64,000 nt of DNA from Streptomyces dengpaensis (GCF_002946835.1 NZ_CP026652.1:7688001-7752000); one strand, 5' to 3'. Shown: positions 34,201-42,731, counted from the stretch's first letter. Notes: generated by a model not told the origin, from the sequence alone. Made by a program: numbers and translations.

Positions 34201-34890
34201 GCCGAGCAGGTCGAGGACGGGCCGCAGCCCGTCCGGGCGGTGCGTCACCGGCAGATGGTCGACGAAGTGCACCCGGCAGCCCAGGGCCGCCGCACCGCCG
34301 TCCGCGCGGCGGTCGTCGCCGACCATCAGGGTGTCCTCGGGTGCGATGCCGAGCGCGTCGCAGGCGGCCGCGAACAGCCGGGGATCCGGCTTCTGGATGC
34401 CGTGTTCGTACGACAGGACGTACGCGCCGACGTACGGGTCGAGGCCGTGCTCGCGGAAGACGGGCCGAAGATCCCAGCCGATGTTGCTGACCACCCCGAC
34501 CGCGATCCCGTGCTCGCGCAGCGCGCTCAGTACGCCGTGCGCGTCCGGGTAGGGGTTCCAGGCGTCCGGGACCATGTGGCGGTCGTACAGCGCGTCGTGG
34601 AGGGGACCAGGCAGTAGTACCTGCCGGGAGATTCCGGTATACGCGGCCCGGTGCAGCTCGGCGCTCGCGTCGCGGGTGCGCCACACCTCGTCGAACCCCT
34701 CGGGCAGCCGAGGCGGCCGGCCGCCGCCGGGCAGTGCGCCCACGCTCTCCAGAGCGTGCGCGGCCTCGGCCAACTTCCCTTCCGGCAGGGTGAGACCGGC
34801 TGCCCGGAGCGCGCCGCGCAGCCAGGACTCGGTCGACTCGGCACGGAAGAGGGTTCCGGAGAAGTCGAAGAGCACGCCTTTGATCGTCAT
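34198..34890 (-). CDS. HAD family hydrolase
   Basis: A 230-residue HAD protein: motif I VLFDFSGTLF with nucleophile Asp9 but Ser11 instead of the usual second Asp; motif II VVSNIGWDLRP; motif III Lys of IQKPDPRLF; motif IV TLMVGDDRRADGGAA. A replacement of the second Asp is tolerated in some subfamilies (for example dehalogenase-like members), so the activity may be other than a typical phosphatase. The cap lies between residues 15 and 110. ATG 34890. Confidence 0.87.
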   Translation of the reverse strand: MTIKGVLFDFSGTLFRAESTESWLRGALRAAGLTLPEGKLAEAAHALESVGALPGGGRPPRLPEGFDEVWRTRDASAELHRAAYTGISRQVLLPGPLHDALYDRHMVPDAWNPYPDAHGVLSALREHGIAVGVVSNIGWDLRPVFREHGLDPYVGAYVLSYEHGIQKPDPRLFAAACDALGIAPEDTLMVGDDRRADGGAAALGCRVHFVDHLPVTHRPDGLRPVLDLLG

Positions 34891-34998
34891 GAGGGGGATC
34901 CTTCGTGGCGCGGTCGGCGTGGGTCAAGGGCGAGTCGGCTCGTGCGGCTCATGGGCGGGCGGTCTCCTGCGGCTCATGATTGCGCGGTCTCGTGCGGG

Positions 34999-35712
34999 TC
35001 AGGGGTCGGTTGATTCGCGCGGGTCGAGTCGTCCTGTGCCGGGGGCAATCCACCGTTCGTACGAGGCCACCGCCAGGGCCACCAGCAGCGCGCCGATGAG
35101 CCAGCCGCCCACGACGTCCGACGGCCAGTGCACGCCGAGCCAGACGCGGGTGAGTCCGACGCCCACGGCGGAGACCACGGCCAGGGCCGACGCCGTACGC
35201 CGCAGGGCGCGTCCGGCGCCGTAGAGGTGGAGCAGCCAGAGCAGCAGCCCGCACACCACCATGGCCGTCAGGGCGTGGCCGGAGGGGAAGGCCTCGTAGT
35301 CGGCGGAGTCCACGGGGTCGGGCCAGACAGGGCGCTCGCGGCCGACCGCCGACTTCAGTCCCTGCTGCGCCAGTGTGCCCAGCGCACATGTGGCCGCCAC
35401 CCATAGGGCGAGCCACCATGCCGAGTGGATCCACACCAGCCAGACCACGGCGACCGCGCACACCACCCGCATTGTCCAGGGATCCCACACCCAGTCCGTC
35501 AGAATCCGGGACGCCTGGGTGACGCCGGGTTCCTCGACGGCCCAAGTGTGCGTGGTGCGCGCGATGTCGCCGTCGACGGCGAGCAAAGGATGCCAGGAGA
35601 ACGCGACCAGCAGAAGCAGCAGCAGGGCGGGCACGGCCAGAGCCGCCGCGGTGAGCGCCGCCGTGCGAGGGCCCGGCCGCTGGGACGGTGAGTCGACGGG
35701 CGGGGAGTGCAT
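34999..35712 (-). CDS. PAP2 superfamily membrane phosphatase
   Basis: A 237-residue integral membrane protein of the phosphatidic acid phosphatase type 2 family. The three catalytic motifs are all present: KSAVGRERP (KxxxxxxRP), YEAFPSGHAL (PSGH) and TRVWLGVHWPSDVVGG (SRxxxxxHxxxD; Thr instead of Ser at the first position). There are about six hydrophobic helices, with active-site loops on the outside as in undecaprenyl-pyrophosphate or lipid phosphate phosphatases. ATG 35712. The HAD gene lies downstream on the same strand after 108 bases containing short near-repeats. Confidence 0.9.
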   Translation of the reverse strand: MHSPPVDSPSQRPGPRTAALTAAALAVPALLLLLLVAFSWHPLLAVDGDIARTTHTWAVEEPGVTQASRILTDWVWDPWTMRVVCAVAVVWLVWIHSAWWLALWVAATCALGTLAQQGLKSAVGRERPVWPDPVDSADYEAFPSGHALTAMVVCGLLLWLLHLYGAGRALRRTASALAVVSAVGVGLTRVWLGVHWPSDVVGGWLIGALLVALAVASYERWIAPGTGRLDPRESTDP

Positions 35713-35801
35713 GGGGTGATCCTTGCCGACTTGAGGGGCCCAAGGCCAACCTCGGGGGCGCGCGGCCGCCGTCCCGGGAACGTCCGGTGCCCGAGGCCCC
35801 G

Positions 35802-36737
35802 CTACCCCAGCGCCCGCAACCCCGGCACGAACGTCACCAGCACCGGAATCACCGGCACCAGCGCAGCCGCTGCCGTCAGGCGGAGGCGGCGGCCCGCCGT
35901 GAGGCGGTCCGGGGCGGTGAGGAGGCGGTGGACGCGTCGGGGAACGTGGGCGTCGGGGGTGGGGCAGGGGCCGAACACGCCCCGGTCCTCGTTGAGTTCC
36001 ACTAGGGCGAGGGCGATGGTGAGGCGGCCGAAGCGGCGCGATGCCACATCGTCGGCTGCGAGTTCGACCAGCCGGTGCATCTCGTCGCGGAACGCGGCGA
36101 ACACCGGCACCCGCGGAAAGCCGGTTGCCAGCGCGGCCGAACAGTGCAGCAGCCAGTTGTGCCGAGCCCGCGCATGCCCCTGCTCATGGGCGAGTACGGC
36201 ATCCAGCTGGCGCCCCTTCAGGCGGCGCAACGCGGCCGTGGTGATGACGAGTCGGGGTGCGGTTCCGGGCAGCCACCAGGCGTCGGGGCGTTCGCCCTCC
36301 AGGACCACCAGACGGTCGGCTCCGGGCTCCTCGCCGGGCAACAGCGGGGCCCGTAGGCGGAGTTCGGTCCGTCGCCGTCGGCAGCGCGTCCGGGCCCGTA
36401 CGATCTCGCGGACCAGCATCGCCGCGGTCCAGACGCCGCCACACGCGAGCGCCACGGCGGTCGTCGCCGCCCAACTGCCGCCCGTGCTCAACGCGTACGC
36501 GTCCACGACCGAACGCGGAGCCGAACTGAACACATGGCCACGCACCGCCACCCAAGCGGCGGCAGCGCTCAGCGTCATCGACAGCACGCAGCACAGCAGA
36601 ACGGCCGCCACCACGCACTGCCACACCCACAGGGCGACCACCGGTTCACGGTCCGGCCAGTCCGCCCGGGCGAGCAGCCGTGGAGCAACCACGGCGGCCA
36701 GGGCGCCGAGCAGCAACAGTGCCGCGGGGACCATCAT
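35802..36737 (-). CDS. M56 family (BlaR1/MecR1-like) membrane metallopeptidase
   Basis: A 311-residue protein with N-terminal membrane helices, another near residues 90-115, then the zinc protease motif VLAHEQGHARARHN (HExxH form, HEQGH) and a downstream Glu/Asp in ELAADDVASRRF as third ligand. A C-terminal hydrophobic segment ends the protein. In actinobacteria these genes usually sit beside a BlaI/MecI/CopY repressor; none is seen here. Substrate unknown. Confidence 0.87.
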   Translation of the reverse strand: MMVPAALLLLGALAAVVAPRLLARADWPDREPVVALWVWQCVVAAVLLCCVLSMTLSAAAAWVAVRGHVFSSAPRSVVDAYALSTGGSWAATTAVALACGGVWTAAMLVREIVRARTRCRRRRTELRLRAPLLPGEEPGADRLVVLEGERPDAWWLPGTAPRLVITTAALRRLKGRQLDAVLAHEQGHARARHNWLLHCSAALATGFPRVPVFAAFRDEMHRLVELAADDVASRRFGRLTIALALVELNEDRGVFGPCPTPDAHVPRRVHRLLTAPDRLTAGRRLRLTAAAALVPVIPVLVTFVPGLRALG

Positions 36738-36824
36738 GGGGTGAAGCCTATGAGCGGGGCGTCGCCGATGCCTACGGGCTGCGACGGCAAGTGACGTACG
36801 CCACGGCTTCGTACAGGCCTCATG

Positions 36825-36877
36825 CTCGTACGCCCGCCCGTTTCCTTGCTCGTACTTGTACTCGTACGCCCGCCCGT
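36825..36877. repeat. 17-base direct repeat
   Basis: ctcgtacgcccgcccgt at 36825-36841 and 36861-36877, 36 bases apart, with extra ctcgtac copies between them. It fills the gap between the M56 peptidase and DUF5134 genes. Confidence 0.7.
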
Positions 36878-36906
36878 CCCAACGCGCGTACCCCCGTGGA
36901 CCGTTC

Positions 36907-37452
36907 TCAGAGCGTGACCAGCATCGCCAGCATCGCGATTCCCATGGAAAGGCGGCACGCCTGGGACAGTTCGGGGCGGTCGCCCCACGCGAGGGTGCGG
37001 GTGCTCGCGGACAGGGCGGTCACCGGCAGGAGGCGGACGCCGGAGCGCAGGACATAACCGGTGAAGTAGAGCAGGAGAAGGCCGGTGATCAGGGGGATGC
37101 CGGAGGTGGCGTGGTCGTGGTGTCCGGGGGAGGCGGCCATGACGGCCGCCATGTAGACCATCGCGAAGGCGCCCATCAGGTGGTGCAGGTGGTGCGGGCT
37201 CGTGCGGGCGGTCCAGAGAGCGCGCAGGGCGGTGGCGCCGAAGACGGCGGTGTAGGCGAGCCAGGCCCAGCGTGGCGGGGTGGCCACCGCGGCGGGTACG
37301 GCCATCGCCGCCATGCCGAAGCCCATGAGCGCCTCACTGCCCGCCGTGCGGCGCTGTTCCTCGACGCGGCTGCGCATCCGCAGCAGGCAGTAGGCCCCGG
37401 TCGCCGCGCACAGCACGACGAGCAGCCAGCCGGGCGAAGCAGGTCCGTGCAC
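36907..37452 (-). CDS. DUF5134 domain membrane protein
   Basis: A 181-residue protein with five or six hydrophobic helices (WLLVVLCAATGAYCLLRM, AMAAMAVPAAVATPPRWAWL and others) and His/Met-containing loops (SPHHLHHLMGAFAMVYMAA, SPGHHDHATSG), as in the DUF5134 family. Members are often near copper-related genes; the function is unknown. GTG 37452 has ggggagg at 6 bases and is preferred to longer frames. Confidence 0.8.
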   Translation of the reverse strand: MHGPASPGWLLVVLCAATGAYCLLRMRSRVEEQRRTAGSEALMGFGMAAMAVPAAVATPPRWAWLAYTAVFGATALRALWTARTSPHHLHHLMGAFAMVYMAAVMAASPGHHDHATSGIPLITGLLLLYFTGYVLRSGVRLLPVTALSASTRTLAWGDRPELSQACRLSMGIAMLAMLVTL

Positions 37453-37607
37453 CGCGTACCTCCCCGCTCGACGATGACTGACAGTCCGTGAAGTCGCTCG
37501 GTCGGTCAAGTCCTGCCCGGTACGGGCGGGGCGCAAGCAGGCGCAAGGGTGTACGCGCGGGGGCGTGCGGGGGTTCACCGCAGGTGGGAGGTGTGACGGT
37601 GGATATA

Positions 37608-37621
37608 TTTCACTAGTAAAA
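37608..37621. promoter_or_regulatory. MarR-type operator in an AT-rich patch
   Basis: tttcactagtaaaa, an inverted repeat around actagt with one mismatch, within ggatatatttcactagtaaa, the most AT-rich stretch of the area. It lies upstream of the FUSC remnant and the MarR gene and is probably the MarR binding site. Confidence 0.55.
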
Positions 37622-37664
37622 CATCTGTTCAGGTTATGGGTATGACGCCCACGGCGAACGGCCG

Positions 37665-38042
37665 TTGCCGCGCCGCCTCGGCCACCGCGCCCCCATCGCT
37701 CTGCGCACCGCCCTCGGCTGCGCCGCCGGGCTCGCCGTCACCAACCGGCGGGCCGGCGACCGCATCGAGCACGCCCTCTGGGCGGTGGAGCACGCTCAGC
37801 AGCGCGCCGCCATGCTGCTGGCCGAGGAGCGCCCCGAGCCCGGCGCCCTTGAGTCCGCTCGCCGCGGCCTGGCGGCCGCCGTCGTCGACCTGCGCGCCAC
37901 GGCCGACGCCGCCGCCGGCGAATGGTGGCAGCGAGCCCTGCCCGAAGAGCGGGTCATGCGGGCTGAGCAGGCCGGACACCGTACGCTCGCGGCGACGGTA
38001 CGACGACAGGGACTGCACTGCTTGGAGGGCATACGGGCATGA
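37665..38042 (+). pseudogene. C-terminal remnant of a FUSC-type transporter gene
   Basis: The frame reads LGHRAPIALRTALGCAAGLA and then a long helical soluble segment (RIEHALWAVEHAQQRAAMLL, LPEERVMRAEQAGHRTLAAT), typical of the cytoplasmic end of FUSC proteins. There is no ATG or GTG at its head (only a TTG at 37665), no membrane cluster, and an in-frame stop lies 46 bases upstream. The stop overlaps the MarR start as ATGA, the usual arrangement of a transporter and its regulator. Most of the transporter appears to have been deleted while the promoter was kept. A short intact gene is the alternative. Confidence 0.45.
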
Positions 38043-38860
38043 CGACAGGGGACCGGCGGGCGGAGACGGAGGGTGGCCCCGACGTACGGGCCGAGGGCGT
38101 GAGCACCCCCGCCGGACGGACGGATCACGAGAGTGCTTCCGCCGTATGGACGGATCACGAGCGTCCGTCCGCCGGACGGGCGGAGTCCGAGGGCGCCCCC
38201 GACGCACGGGCGGCGGCTGTGGGTACGACGGGACCCTCGCCGACCCCCGCCGGACAGGCGGACGCCGCGGGTACCCCCGCCGGACACCCGGACGCCGCGG
38301 GTACCCCCGCCGGACAGGATGACGCGGCGGGCGCCCTCGCAGGACGGGCGGCCGTGCCCGCTGACACCGTGGCGGCCGTCGTGCGGCAGTGGCGGACGGT
38401 GCGGCCCGATCTCGACACCGGGCCCATGGAGGTCATCGGCCGCGTCAACCGCTGTGCCGCGCTCCTTCAACAGGCCGAGGACGCCCCGCTGCGCCGGGCC
38501 GGCCTCACCCGGCCCGAGTTCGACGTCCTCGGCACCCTGCGGCGCACCGGACACGAGCTGACGCCCAGCGAGATCGCCCGCGAGACCTTCTCCTCGGGTG
38601 CCGCCGTCACCAAGCGGCTCAAGCAGCTGACCGAGCGCGGTCTGGTCGAGCGGCGCGGTGACACCCGTGACCGCCGCGTCGCGCACGTCCGGCTCACCGA
38701 CGAGGGACGCGAACTCGTCGACGGCGTCCTGCCCGAGCAGCTCGCATACGAGACGACGGTCCTGTCCGGGGTCGACCTTGGCCGACAGCGTGAACTGGCC
38801 GATCTGCTGGGCGAGTTGCTCGGTCAGCTGGAAGGCCGGCTGAGGCTGCCGCGCGCCTGA
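38039..38860 (+). CDS. MarR family transcriptional regulator with repeat-encoded N-terminal extension
   Basis: A 273-residue frame. The C-terminal 150 residues are a normal MarR winged helix: LTRPEFDVLGTLRRTGHELT, PSEIARETFSSGAAVTKRLK, RGLVERRGDTRDRRVAHVRL. The first 100 or so residues are an Ala/Gly/Asp/Pro-rich string (TPAGHPDAAGTPAGQDDAAG) made by 30-base DNA repeats, so translation may really begin later, for example at GTG 38354. The ATG at 38039 overlaps the stop of the preceding fragment. It probably controls the site at 37608. Confidence 0.82.
   Translation: MTTGDRRAETEGGPDVRAEGVSTPAGRTDHESASAVWTDHERPSAGRAESEGAPDARAAAVGTTGPSPTPAGQADAAGTPAGHPDAAGTPAGQDDAAGALAGRAAVPADTVAAVVRQWRTVRPDLDTGPMEVIGRVNRCAALLQQAEDAPLRRAGLTRPEFDVLGTLRRTGHELTPSEIARETFSSGAAVTKRLKQLTERGLVERRGDTRDRRVAHVRLTDEGRELVDGVLPEQLAYETTVLSGVDLGRQRELADLLGELLGQLEGRLRLPRA
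38079..38366. repeat. nine 30-base imperfect repeats within the MarR coding region
   Basis: Five units at 38079-38228 and four at 38247-38366, each starting ccgccgga or ccgacg and containing cgg(g/a)cgg. The 30-base period and the 18-base interruption both keep the reading frame, giving ten-residue protein repeats. Confidence 0.8.
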
Positions 38861-38963
38861 CACGGCAGCGTGCGGCGACGAACCGGCGGCCGGCGAGGAG
38901 GGATCGCTGCCGCCGGCGAGGCGATCGTCACGGTCGGGCAACTGGGCCGCGGTGAGGTCAGAC

Positions 38964-39728
38964 CTAGCTTTCCTCGCCCGCCACATGGACGCCGAAGGCG
39001 GCACCCTGCGGGTCCCGCAGGACGGCGATGCGCGGGCCCTCCGGTACGGATGTGGGCTCCATGAGCATGCTGCCGCCCGCCCCTACGGCGGCGTTCGCCG
39101 TGGAGTCCACGTCCTCGACGGCGAAGTACGGCAGCCAGTGCGACGGCACCTCGTGCGGGAACTTCTCGCCCATCGTGAGCATGCCGCCGAAGTCGGCGCC
39201 CTCGATGCCCCATTGGGTGTAGTTCTCCGAGGCGTTCACGGTCCAGCCGAACACCTGGGTGTAGAACTCGGTGACCCGATCGGGCGCACGGGTCAGCAGC
39301 TCCACCCAGCCGAGCGAGCCCGGGGAGTTGAACAGCCCCGCGCCCGGGAAGGTCTTCGCCTGCCACATCTGGAAAGACGCGCCACCCGGGTCGAGGGCGA
39401 CCGCGAACCGCCCGATGTCGAACACGTCCATCGGGCCGAGGGTCGGCGTGCCTCCGGCGGCCCGAACCGCCTCCGCGGCGGCGTCCGCGTCGGCCACGGC
39501 GAACGACACGTTCCAGGCGACGGGCTGCGACTCCTGGAACTGCGGGGTGATCGCCGAGACCGGGGCGTCACCGAGGTACGCGATCGTGTAGCCGCCCGCC
39601 TCCGGGCGCGGATCCGTCTCCGGGCGCCAGCCGAAGAGATCGGCGTAGAAGCGCTTGGCCGCGTCCACATTGTTGGTTGCGAGATCGGTCCAGCAGGGTC
39701 CGCCGGTCACCGGCCTGTCGAGCTTCAT
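38964..39728 (-). CDS. VOC family protein with two glyoxalase-like domains
   Basis: A 254-residue protein built of two vicinal-oxygen-chelate halves: GGPCWTDLATNNVDAAKRFY with FGWRPETDP at the start, and LGWVELLTRAPDRVTEFYTQ with VFGWTVNASENY in the second half. The form matches actinobacterial CFP30B/hydroxylase-like proteins. The enzyme activity is not determinable; metal-ligand positions are not all obvious. ATG 39728. Confidence 0.87.
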   Translation of the reverse strand: MKLDRPVTGGPCWTDLATNNVDAAKRFYADLFGWRPETDPRPEAGGYTIAYLGDAPVSAITPQFQESQPVAWNVSFAVADADAAAEAVRAAGGTPTLGPMDVFDIGRFAVALDPGGASFQMWQAKTFPGAGLFNSPGSLGWVELLTRAPDRVTEFYTQVFGWTVNASENYTQWGIEGADFGGMLTMGEKFPHEVPSHWLPYFAVEDVDSTANAAVGAGGSMLMEPTSVPEGPRIAVLRDPQGAAFGVHVAGEES

Positions 39729-39867
39729 GAGGTTCCTTCCGCAGCGATCACGACGTTCCCGCGCAACAAGACCCCCTCAGCACGCTAAGCCCGGGCCACC
39801 GCATCGGCCATCCGGGCGCCGAGCCCGGCCGAAGGCACCGGCCTGCCCGCCGTGCGGGCCTCGCCTT

Positions 39868-39927
39868 CGCGTTGCGCACGCCCCCGGACAACGACACGAT
39901 CGAGAAGCTCGCGAGGGCACTCGACGC
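39868..39927 (+). pseudogene. possible tail of an XRE-type regulator
   Basis: The frame reads AFALRTPPDNDTIEKLARAL, which resembles the last helices of a Cro/C1-type HTH domain (RTPPxxDTIxxLARAL). There is no beginning of the gene. It runs into the 17-base repeats at 39928-39978. Weak evidence. Confidence 0.3.
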
Positions 39928-39978
39928 GACGGAACAAGAGCCGCGACGGAACAAGAGCCGCGACAGAACGAGAGACGA
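39928..39978. repeat. 17-base tandem repeat upstream of the serine hydrolase
   Basis: gacggaacaagagccgc at 39928-39944 and 39945-39961, followed by a degenerate third copy (gacagaacgagag). It ends about 15 bases before the hydrolase start codon. Confidence 0.7.
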
Positions 39979-39992
39979 CGGGACGAACGACG

Positions 39993-41003
39993 ATGACGAC
40001 AGTTGCCGCCGCGCTGCCCTCGACAGAGGTCGGGATCGACGTAGAGCGGGTCATGGAGCGGCACCGCATTCCGGGTGCGGCCATCGCCCTCCTGCGGGAC
40101 GGCGAACCCGTCGGCGTCCACGCCCACGGCGTCCGCTCCGCCGAGACGGGCGCACCGGTGACCCTGCGCACCCGGTTCCAGGCGGGCTCGATCAGCAAGC
40201 AGATCACCGCGTACGCCGCGCTGCGGCTCGTCGACCGCGGAGTCCTCGACCTCGACGCGGACCTGGACGGCCTCCTCATCGGCCGTACGCTGCCCAGGGC
40301 GGCCGGCGGCAGCCCGGTCACGCTGCGCCAGTGCCTGTCCAACACCTCCGGCCTCGCGGGCACGCAGGCCACCTGGTGGCGCCCCGACGAGGCCATGCCA
40401 CACCTCTCCGACATCCTGGACGGGATCCGCGCGGAGCACGAGCCGGGCTCCCTGTTCCGCAAGGAGGGCGCCCAGTGGGCGGTCGTGGAACAGCTGCTGG
40501 CCGACGTCACCGGGCGGGACTTCGGCAAGACCGTCCGGGAGCTGGTGTTCGAGCCGCTGGGTATGCGCGACAGCGCCTTCGGGGAGCCCGGAGCCGCCGA
40601 CGCCGCCGCGGGGCACGACCAGTACGGACATGAACTGTCCGGCGGCCACCGGGTGCGTCCGGTGCGCGCGGGCAGCGGTCTGTGGTCCACGCCCGCCGAC
40701 CTGGCCGTCTTCGCCGGGGCGCTGCGCCGCGCGCACCAGGGCCTGTCCGACCTGCTGTCCGCGCGGCTCGCGGGCGTCATGCTCACGGAGGCGTTTCCGG
40801 GCAGTTTCTACGGCTTGGGCACGGTGGTCGAGGGCACGCCCGGGGAGCCCGAGTTCGGCCACGACGGGCAGAGCGCGGGCTTCCGCGCGCTGACCTCCGT
40901 ACGGCTCAGGTCCGGCACGGGCCTTGTGGTGATGACGAATTCGGACAACGGCGAGGAGCTCCACCGGGCCGAGGAATGGGAAGCGCCGCAGCACGTGATG
41001 TGA
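39993..41003 (+). CDS. serine hydrolase (beta-lactamase class C/penicillin-binding-protein-like)
   Basis: A 336-residue protein. The nucleophile motif SxxK is in RFQAGSISKQITAYAALRLV. NTSGLAGT and FEPLGMRDSAF are typical. A late HxG-type motif is FGHDGQSAGF. Where the family normally has YxN (YSNxGYxLLG), this protein has FRKEGAQWAVVEQLL, so the usual Tyr is not seen at that place. No signal peptide, so it is cytoplasmic. Probably an esterase or peptidase of the family; a true beta-lactamase is unlikely. ATG 39993 lies in a weak ribosome-binding context. Confidence 0.83.
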   Translation: MTTVAAALPSTEVGIDVERVMERHRIPGAAIALLRDGEPVGVHAHGVRSAETGAPVTLRTRFQAGSISKQITAYAALRLVDRGVLDLDADLDGLLIGRTLPRAAGGSPVTLRQCLSNTSGLAGTQATWWRPDEAMPHLSDILDGIRAEHEPGSLFRKEGAQWAVVEQLLADVTGRDFGKTVRELVFEPLGMRDSAFGEPGAADAAAGHDQYGHELSGGHRVRPVRAGSGLWSTPADLAVFAGALRRAHQGLSDLLSARLAGVMLTEAFPGSFYGLGTVVEGTPGEPEFGHDGQSAGFRALTSVRLRSGTGLVVMTNSDNGEELHRAEEWEAPQHVM

Positions 41004-41020
41004 CGGTGGGCGCCGACGCC

Positions 41021-41407
41021 TCAGGGCCGGTAGCGCAGCGGATGGTCATCGGGGACCTCCACGATCGCGATCTCGGTGCCGTCCGGATCCGCGATCCACA
41101 TTTCGATCAGCCCCCACGGCTCCTTCACCGGAGGCCGCAGCACCTCGACTCCCGCGGCCGTCAGCTCCTTGTGTGCCGCCGACACGTCCGCGACCTGGAG
41201 CCACAGCTTGAGCGCGGGGGAGGGTGGCGTCTCGGAGCGACCGGAGACCTCCAGGAAGCCGCCGCCGAGGAAGTAGACGGTCCCGCGCTCGGGGCCCGTG
41301 CCGAACTCGCGGTAGACGGCCAGGCCCAGCTGCCGGCCGTAGAAGGTCCGGGAGCGCTCCGGGTCGGTGGGACGCAGAAGGGTCCGGCTGCTCAGTACAT
41401 GCACCAT
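41021..41407 (-). CDS. VOC family protein
   Basis: A 128-residue single glyoxalase/bleomycin-resistance-fold protein: SSRTLLRPTDPERSRTFYGR, QLGLAVYREFGTG, GTVYFLGGGFLEVSG and LIEMWIADPDGTEIAIVEVP. The substrate is unknown. It converges on the serine hydrolase gene and diverges from the acetyltransferase gene with a 70-base gap. Confidence 0.87.
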   Translation of the reverse strand: MVHVLSSRTLLRPTDPERSRTFYGRQLGLAVYREFGTGPERGTVYFLGGGFLEVSGRSETPPSPALKLWLQVADVSAAHKELTAAGVEVLRPPVKEPWGLIEMWIADPDGTEIAIVEVPDDHPLRYRP

Positions 41408-41477
41408 GCACCCGGAGCCTAGGGGAGGGATACCCTCGTCGGTGCCCGAGCCGCGCCAGCGAACGGAGAACCGCGCC

Positions 41478-42020
41478 ATGGACACCGCCGCCCCCACCGG
41501 ACTGACTTTCCGCGACGCCACCGACGGCGACGTGGACGTCCTGGTCGCGCTGATCCAGTCGGCGTACCGCGGGGACGCCAGCAGGACCGGCTGGACCACG
41601 GAGGCGGACATCCTCGAAGGGCAGCGGACCGACCCCGAGGGCGTCCTCGCGGTCATCAAGGCGCCCGACAGCCGGCTGCTGACCGTCGAGCGGGACGGCA
41701 CGGTCGTCGCCTGCTGCCAGCTCGAACACCGTGGCGACCACGCCTACTTCGGCATGTTCGCGGTGAGCCCCGCGCTCCAGGGCGAGGGGCTCGGCAAGGT
41801 GATCATCGCGGAGGCGGAGCGGGCCGCCCGCCAGGCCTGGGGCGTCACGGATATGCACATGACGGTGATCTCCGTACGCGACGACCTCATCGCCTGGTAC
41901 GAGCGGCGCGGCTACCGCCGTACGGGAGAGATGACGCCCTTCCCGTACGGCGACGAGCGCTTCGGTATTCCGCAGCGCGACGACCTGCAGTTCGAACTGC
42001 TGGTCAAGTTGCTGGTGTGA
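41478..42020 (+). CDS. GNAT family N-acetyltransferase
   Basis: A 180-residue acetyl-CoA-dependent acetyltransferase. The N-terminal LTFRDATDGDVDVLVALIQS, the strand ACCQLEHRGDHAYFGMFAVS and the pyrophosphate loop PALQGEGLGKVIIAEAERAA (Q/RxxGxG/A) are clear, followed by YERRGYRRTGEMTPFPYG. The acceptor substrate is unknown. ATG 41478 follows acggagaaccgcgcc. Confidence 0.88.
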   Translation: MDTAAPTGLTFRDATDGDVDVLVALIQSAYRGDASRTGWTTEADILEGQRTDPEGVLAVIKAPDSRLLTVERDGTVVACCQLEHRGDHAYFGMFAVSPALQGEGLGKVIIAEAERAARQAWGVTDMHMTVISVRDDLIAWYERRGYRRTGEMTPFPYGDERFGIPQRDDLQFELLVKLLV

Positions 42021-42027
42021 GGTTCAT

Positions 42028-42045
42028 GCCGGCGTCGACGCCGGC
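42028..42045. terminator. palindrome between convergent genes
   Basis: gccggcgtcgacgccggc is a perfect 18-base palindrome 8 bases after the acetyltransferase stop and 3 bases before the end of the GDPD gene. It can form a hairpin for both. Confidence 0.6.
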
Positions 42046-42047
42046 GT

Positions 42048-42731
42048 TCACGCGGTGAAGCGGCCGGTGCGTTTGATCTCGGGGTAGTCGGTGGTCGCTC
42101 CGTCCAGCTCCAGTGCGCGCACCAGCCGCAGCTGGTCCTGGGTGTTCACCACCCAGCCGATGATCCGCAGGTCGGCCTTGCGGGCGTGCTCGACGACCTC
42201 CAGGGTCAGCCGGCGGATGTTGAGGCAGACGGTCGCCGCTCCGACCTTCGTGGCGCGGTCCGCGACATCGATGCCATAGCGGCTCGCGATGAGCGCGGTG
42301 CGTACGCCCGGTACGAGCCGGGCGATCTCCGCGATCGCCTCGTCGTGGAACGACGACACCTCGACGCGCCCGACCAGGTCCCGCCGGTGCATGACATCGG
42401 CGAGCGCCCTGGCCGCCGCGACATCCTTGATCTCCGCCTGGAGCGGCGTCCTGACGGCGTCCAGGACCTCCTCGAAGACGGGGACGCGCTCACCGTGTCC
42501 GGCGTCCAGCGTGCGCAGCTCGGCGAGGGTCTTCTCGGCGATCGGCCCCGAGCCGTCGGTCGTACGGTCCACTTCGGTGTCGTGCATGACGACGAGGGCG
42601 CCGTCCTTGCTCAGATGCAGATCGAGTTCGATCAGGTCCAGGCCCGCGTGCTGGGCGGCGATGAAGGAACGGAGGGTGTTCTCGGGCTCTACACCCATGA
42701 CTCCGCGATGACCGATGGTGACGAAGTTCAA
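42048..42731 (-). CDS. glycerophosphodiester phosphodiesterase
   Basis: About 227 residues, a complete GDPD TIM barrel cleaving glycerophosphodiesters to glycerol 3-phosphate and an alcohol. The catalytic His/Arg are in ITIGHRG-like VTIGHRGVMGVEPENTLRSF (His8, Arg9). The metal ligands lie in LDLIELDLHLSKDGALVVMH, and the second catalytic His is in VVMHDTEVDRTTDG. LQAEIKD holds a further Glu. The best start by family length is a TTG at 42731 (giving MNFVTIGHRG); a GTG further upstream would add an Arg-rich extension. Cytoplasmic. Confidence 0.9.
   Translation of the reverse strand: MNFVTIGHRGVMGVEPENTLRSFIAAQHAGLDLIELDLHLSKDGALVVMHDTEVDRTTDGSGPIAEKTLAELRTLDAGHGERVPVFEEVLDAVRTPLQAEIKDVAAARALADVMHRRDLVGRVEVSSFHDEAIAEIARLVPGVRTALIASRYGIDVADRATKVGAATVCLNIRRLTLEVVEHARKADLRIIGWVVNTQDQLRLVRALELDGATTDYPEIKRTGRFTA

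Noticed and set aside
40682..41422. A 246-residue plus-strand frame after the serine hydrolase
   Set aside because: It overlaps the end of the hydrolase in another frame and then runs antisense to the VOC gene; codon pattern and composition are shadow-like.
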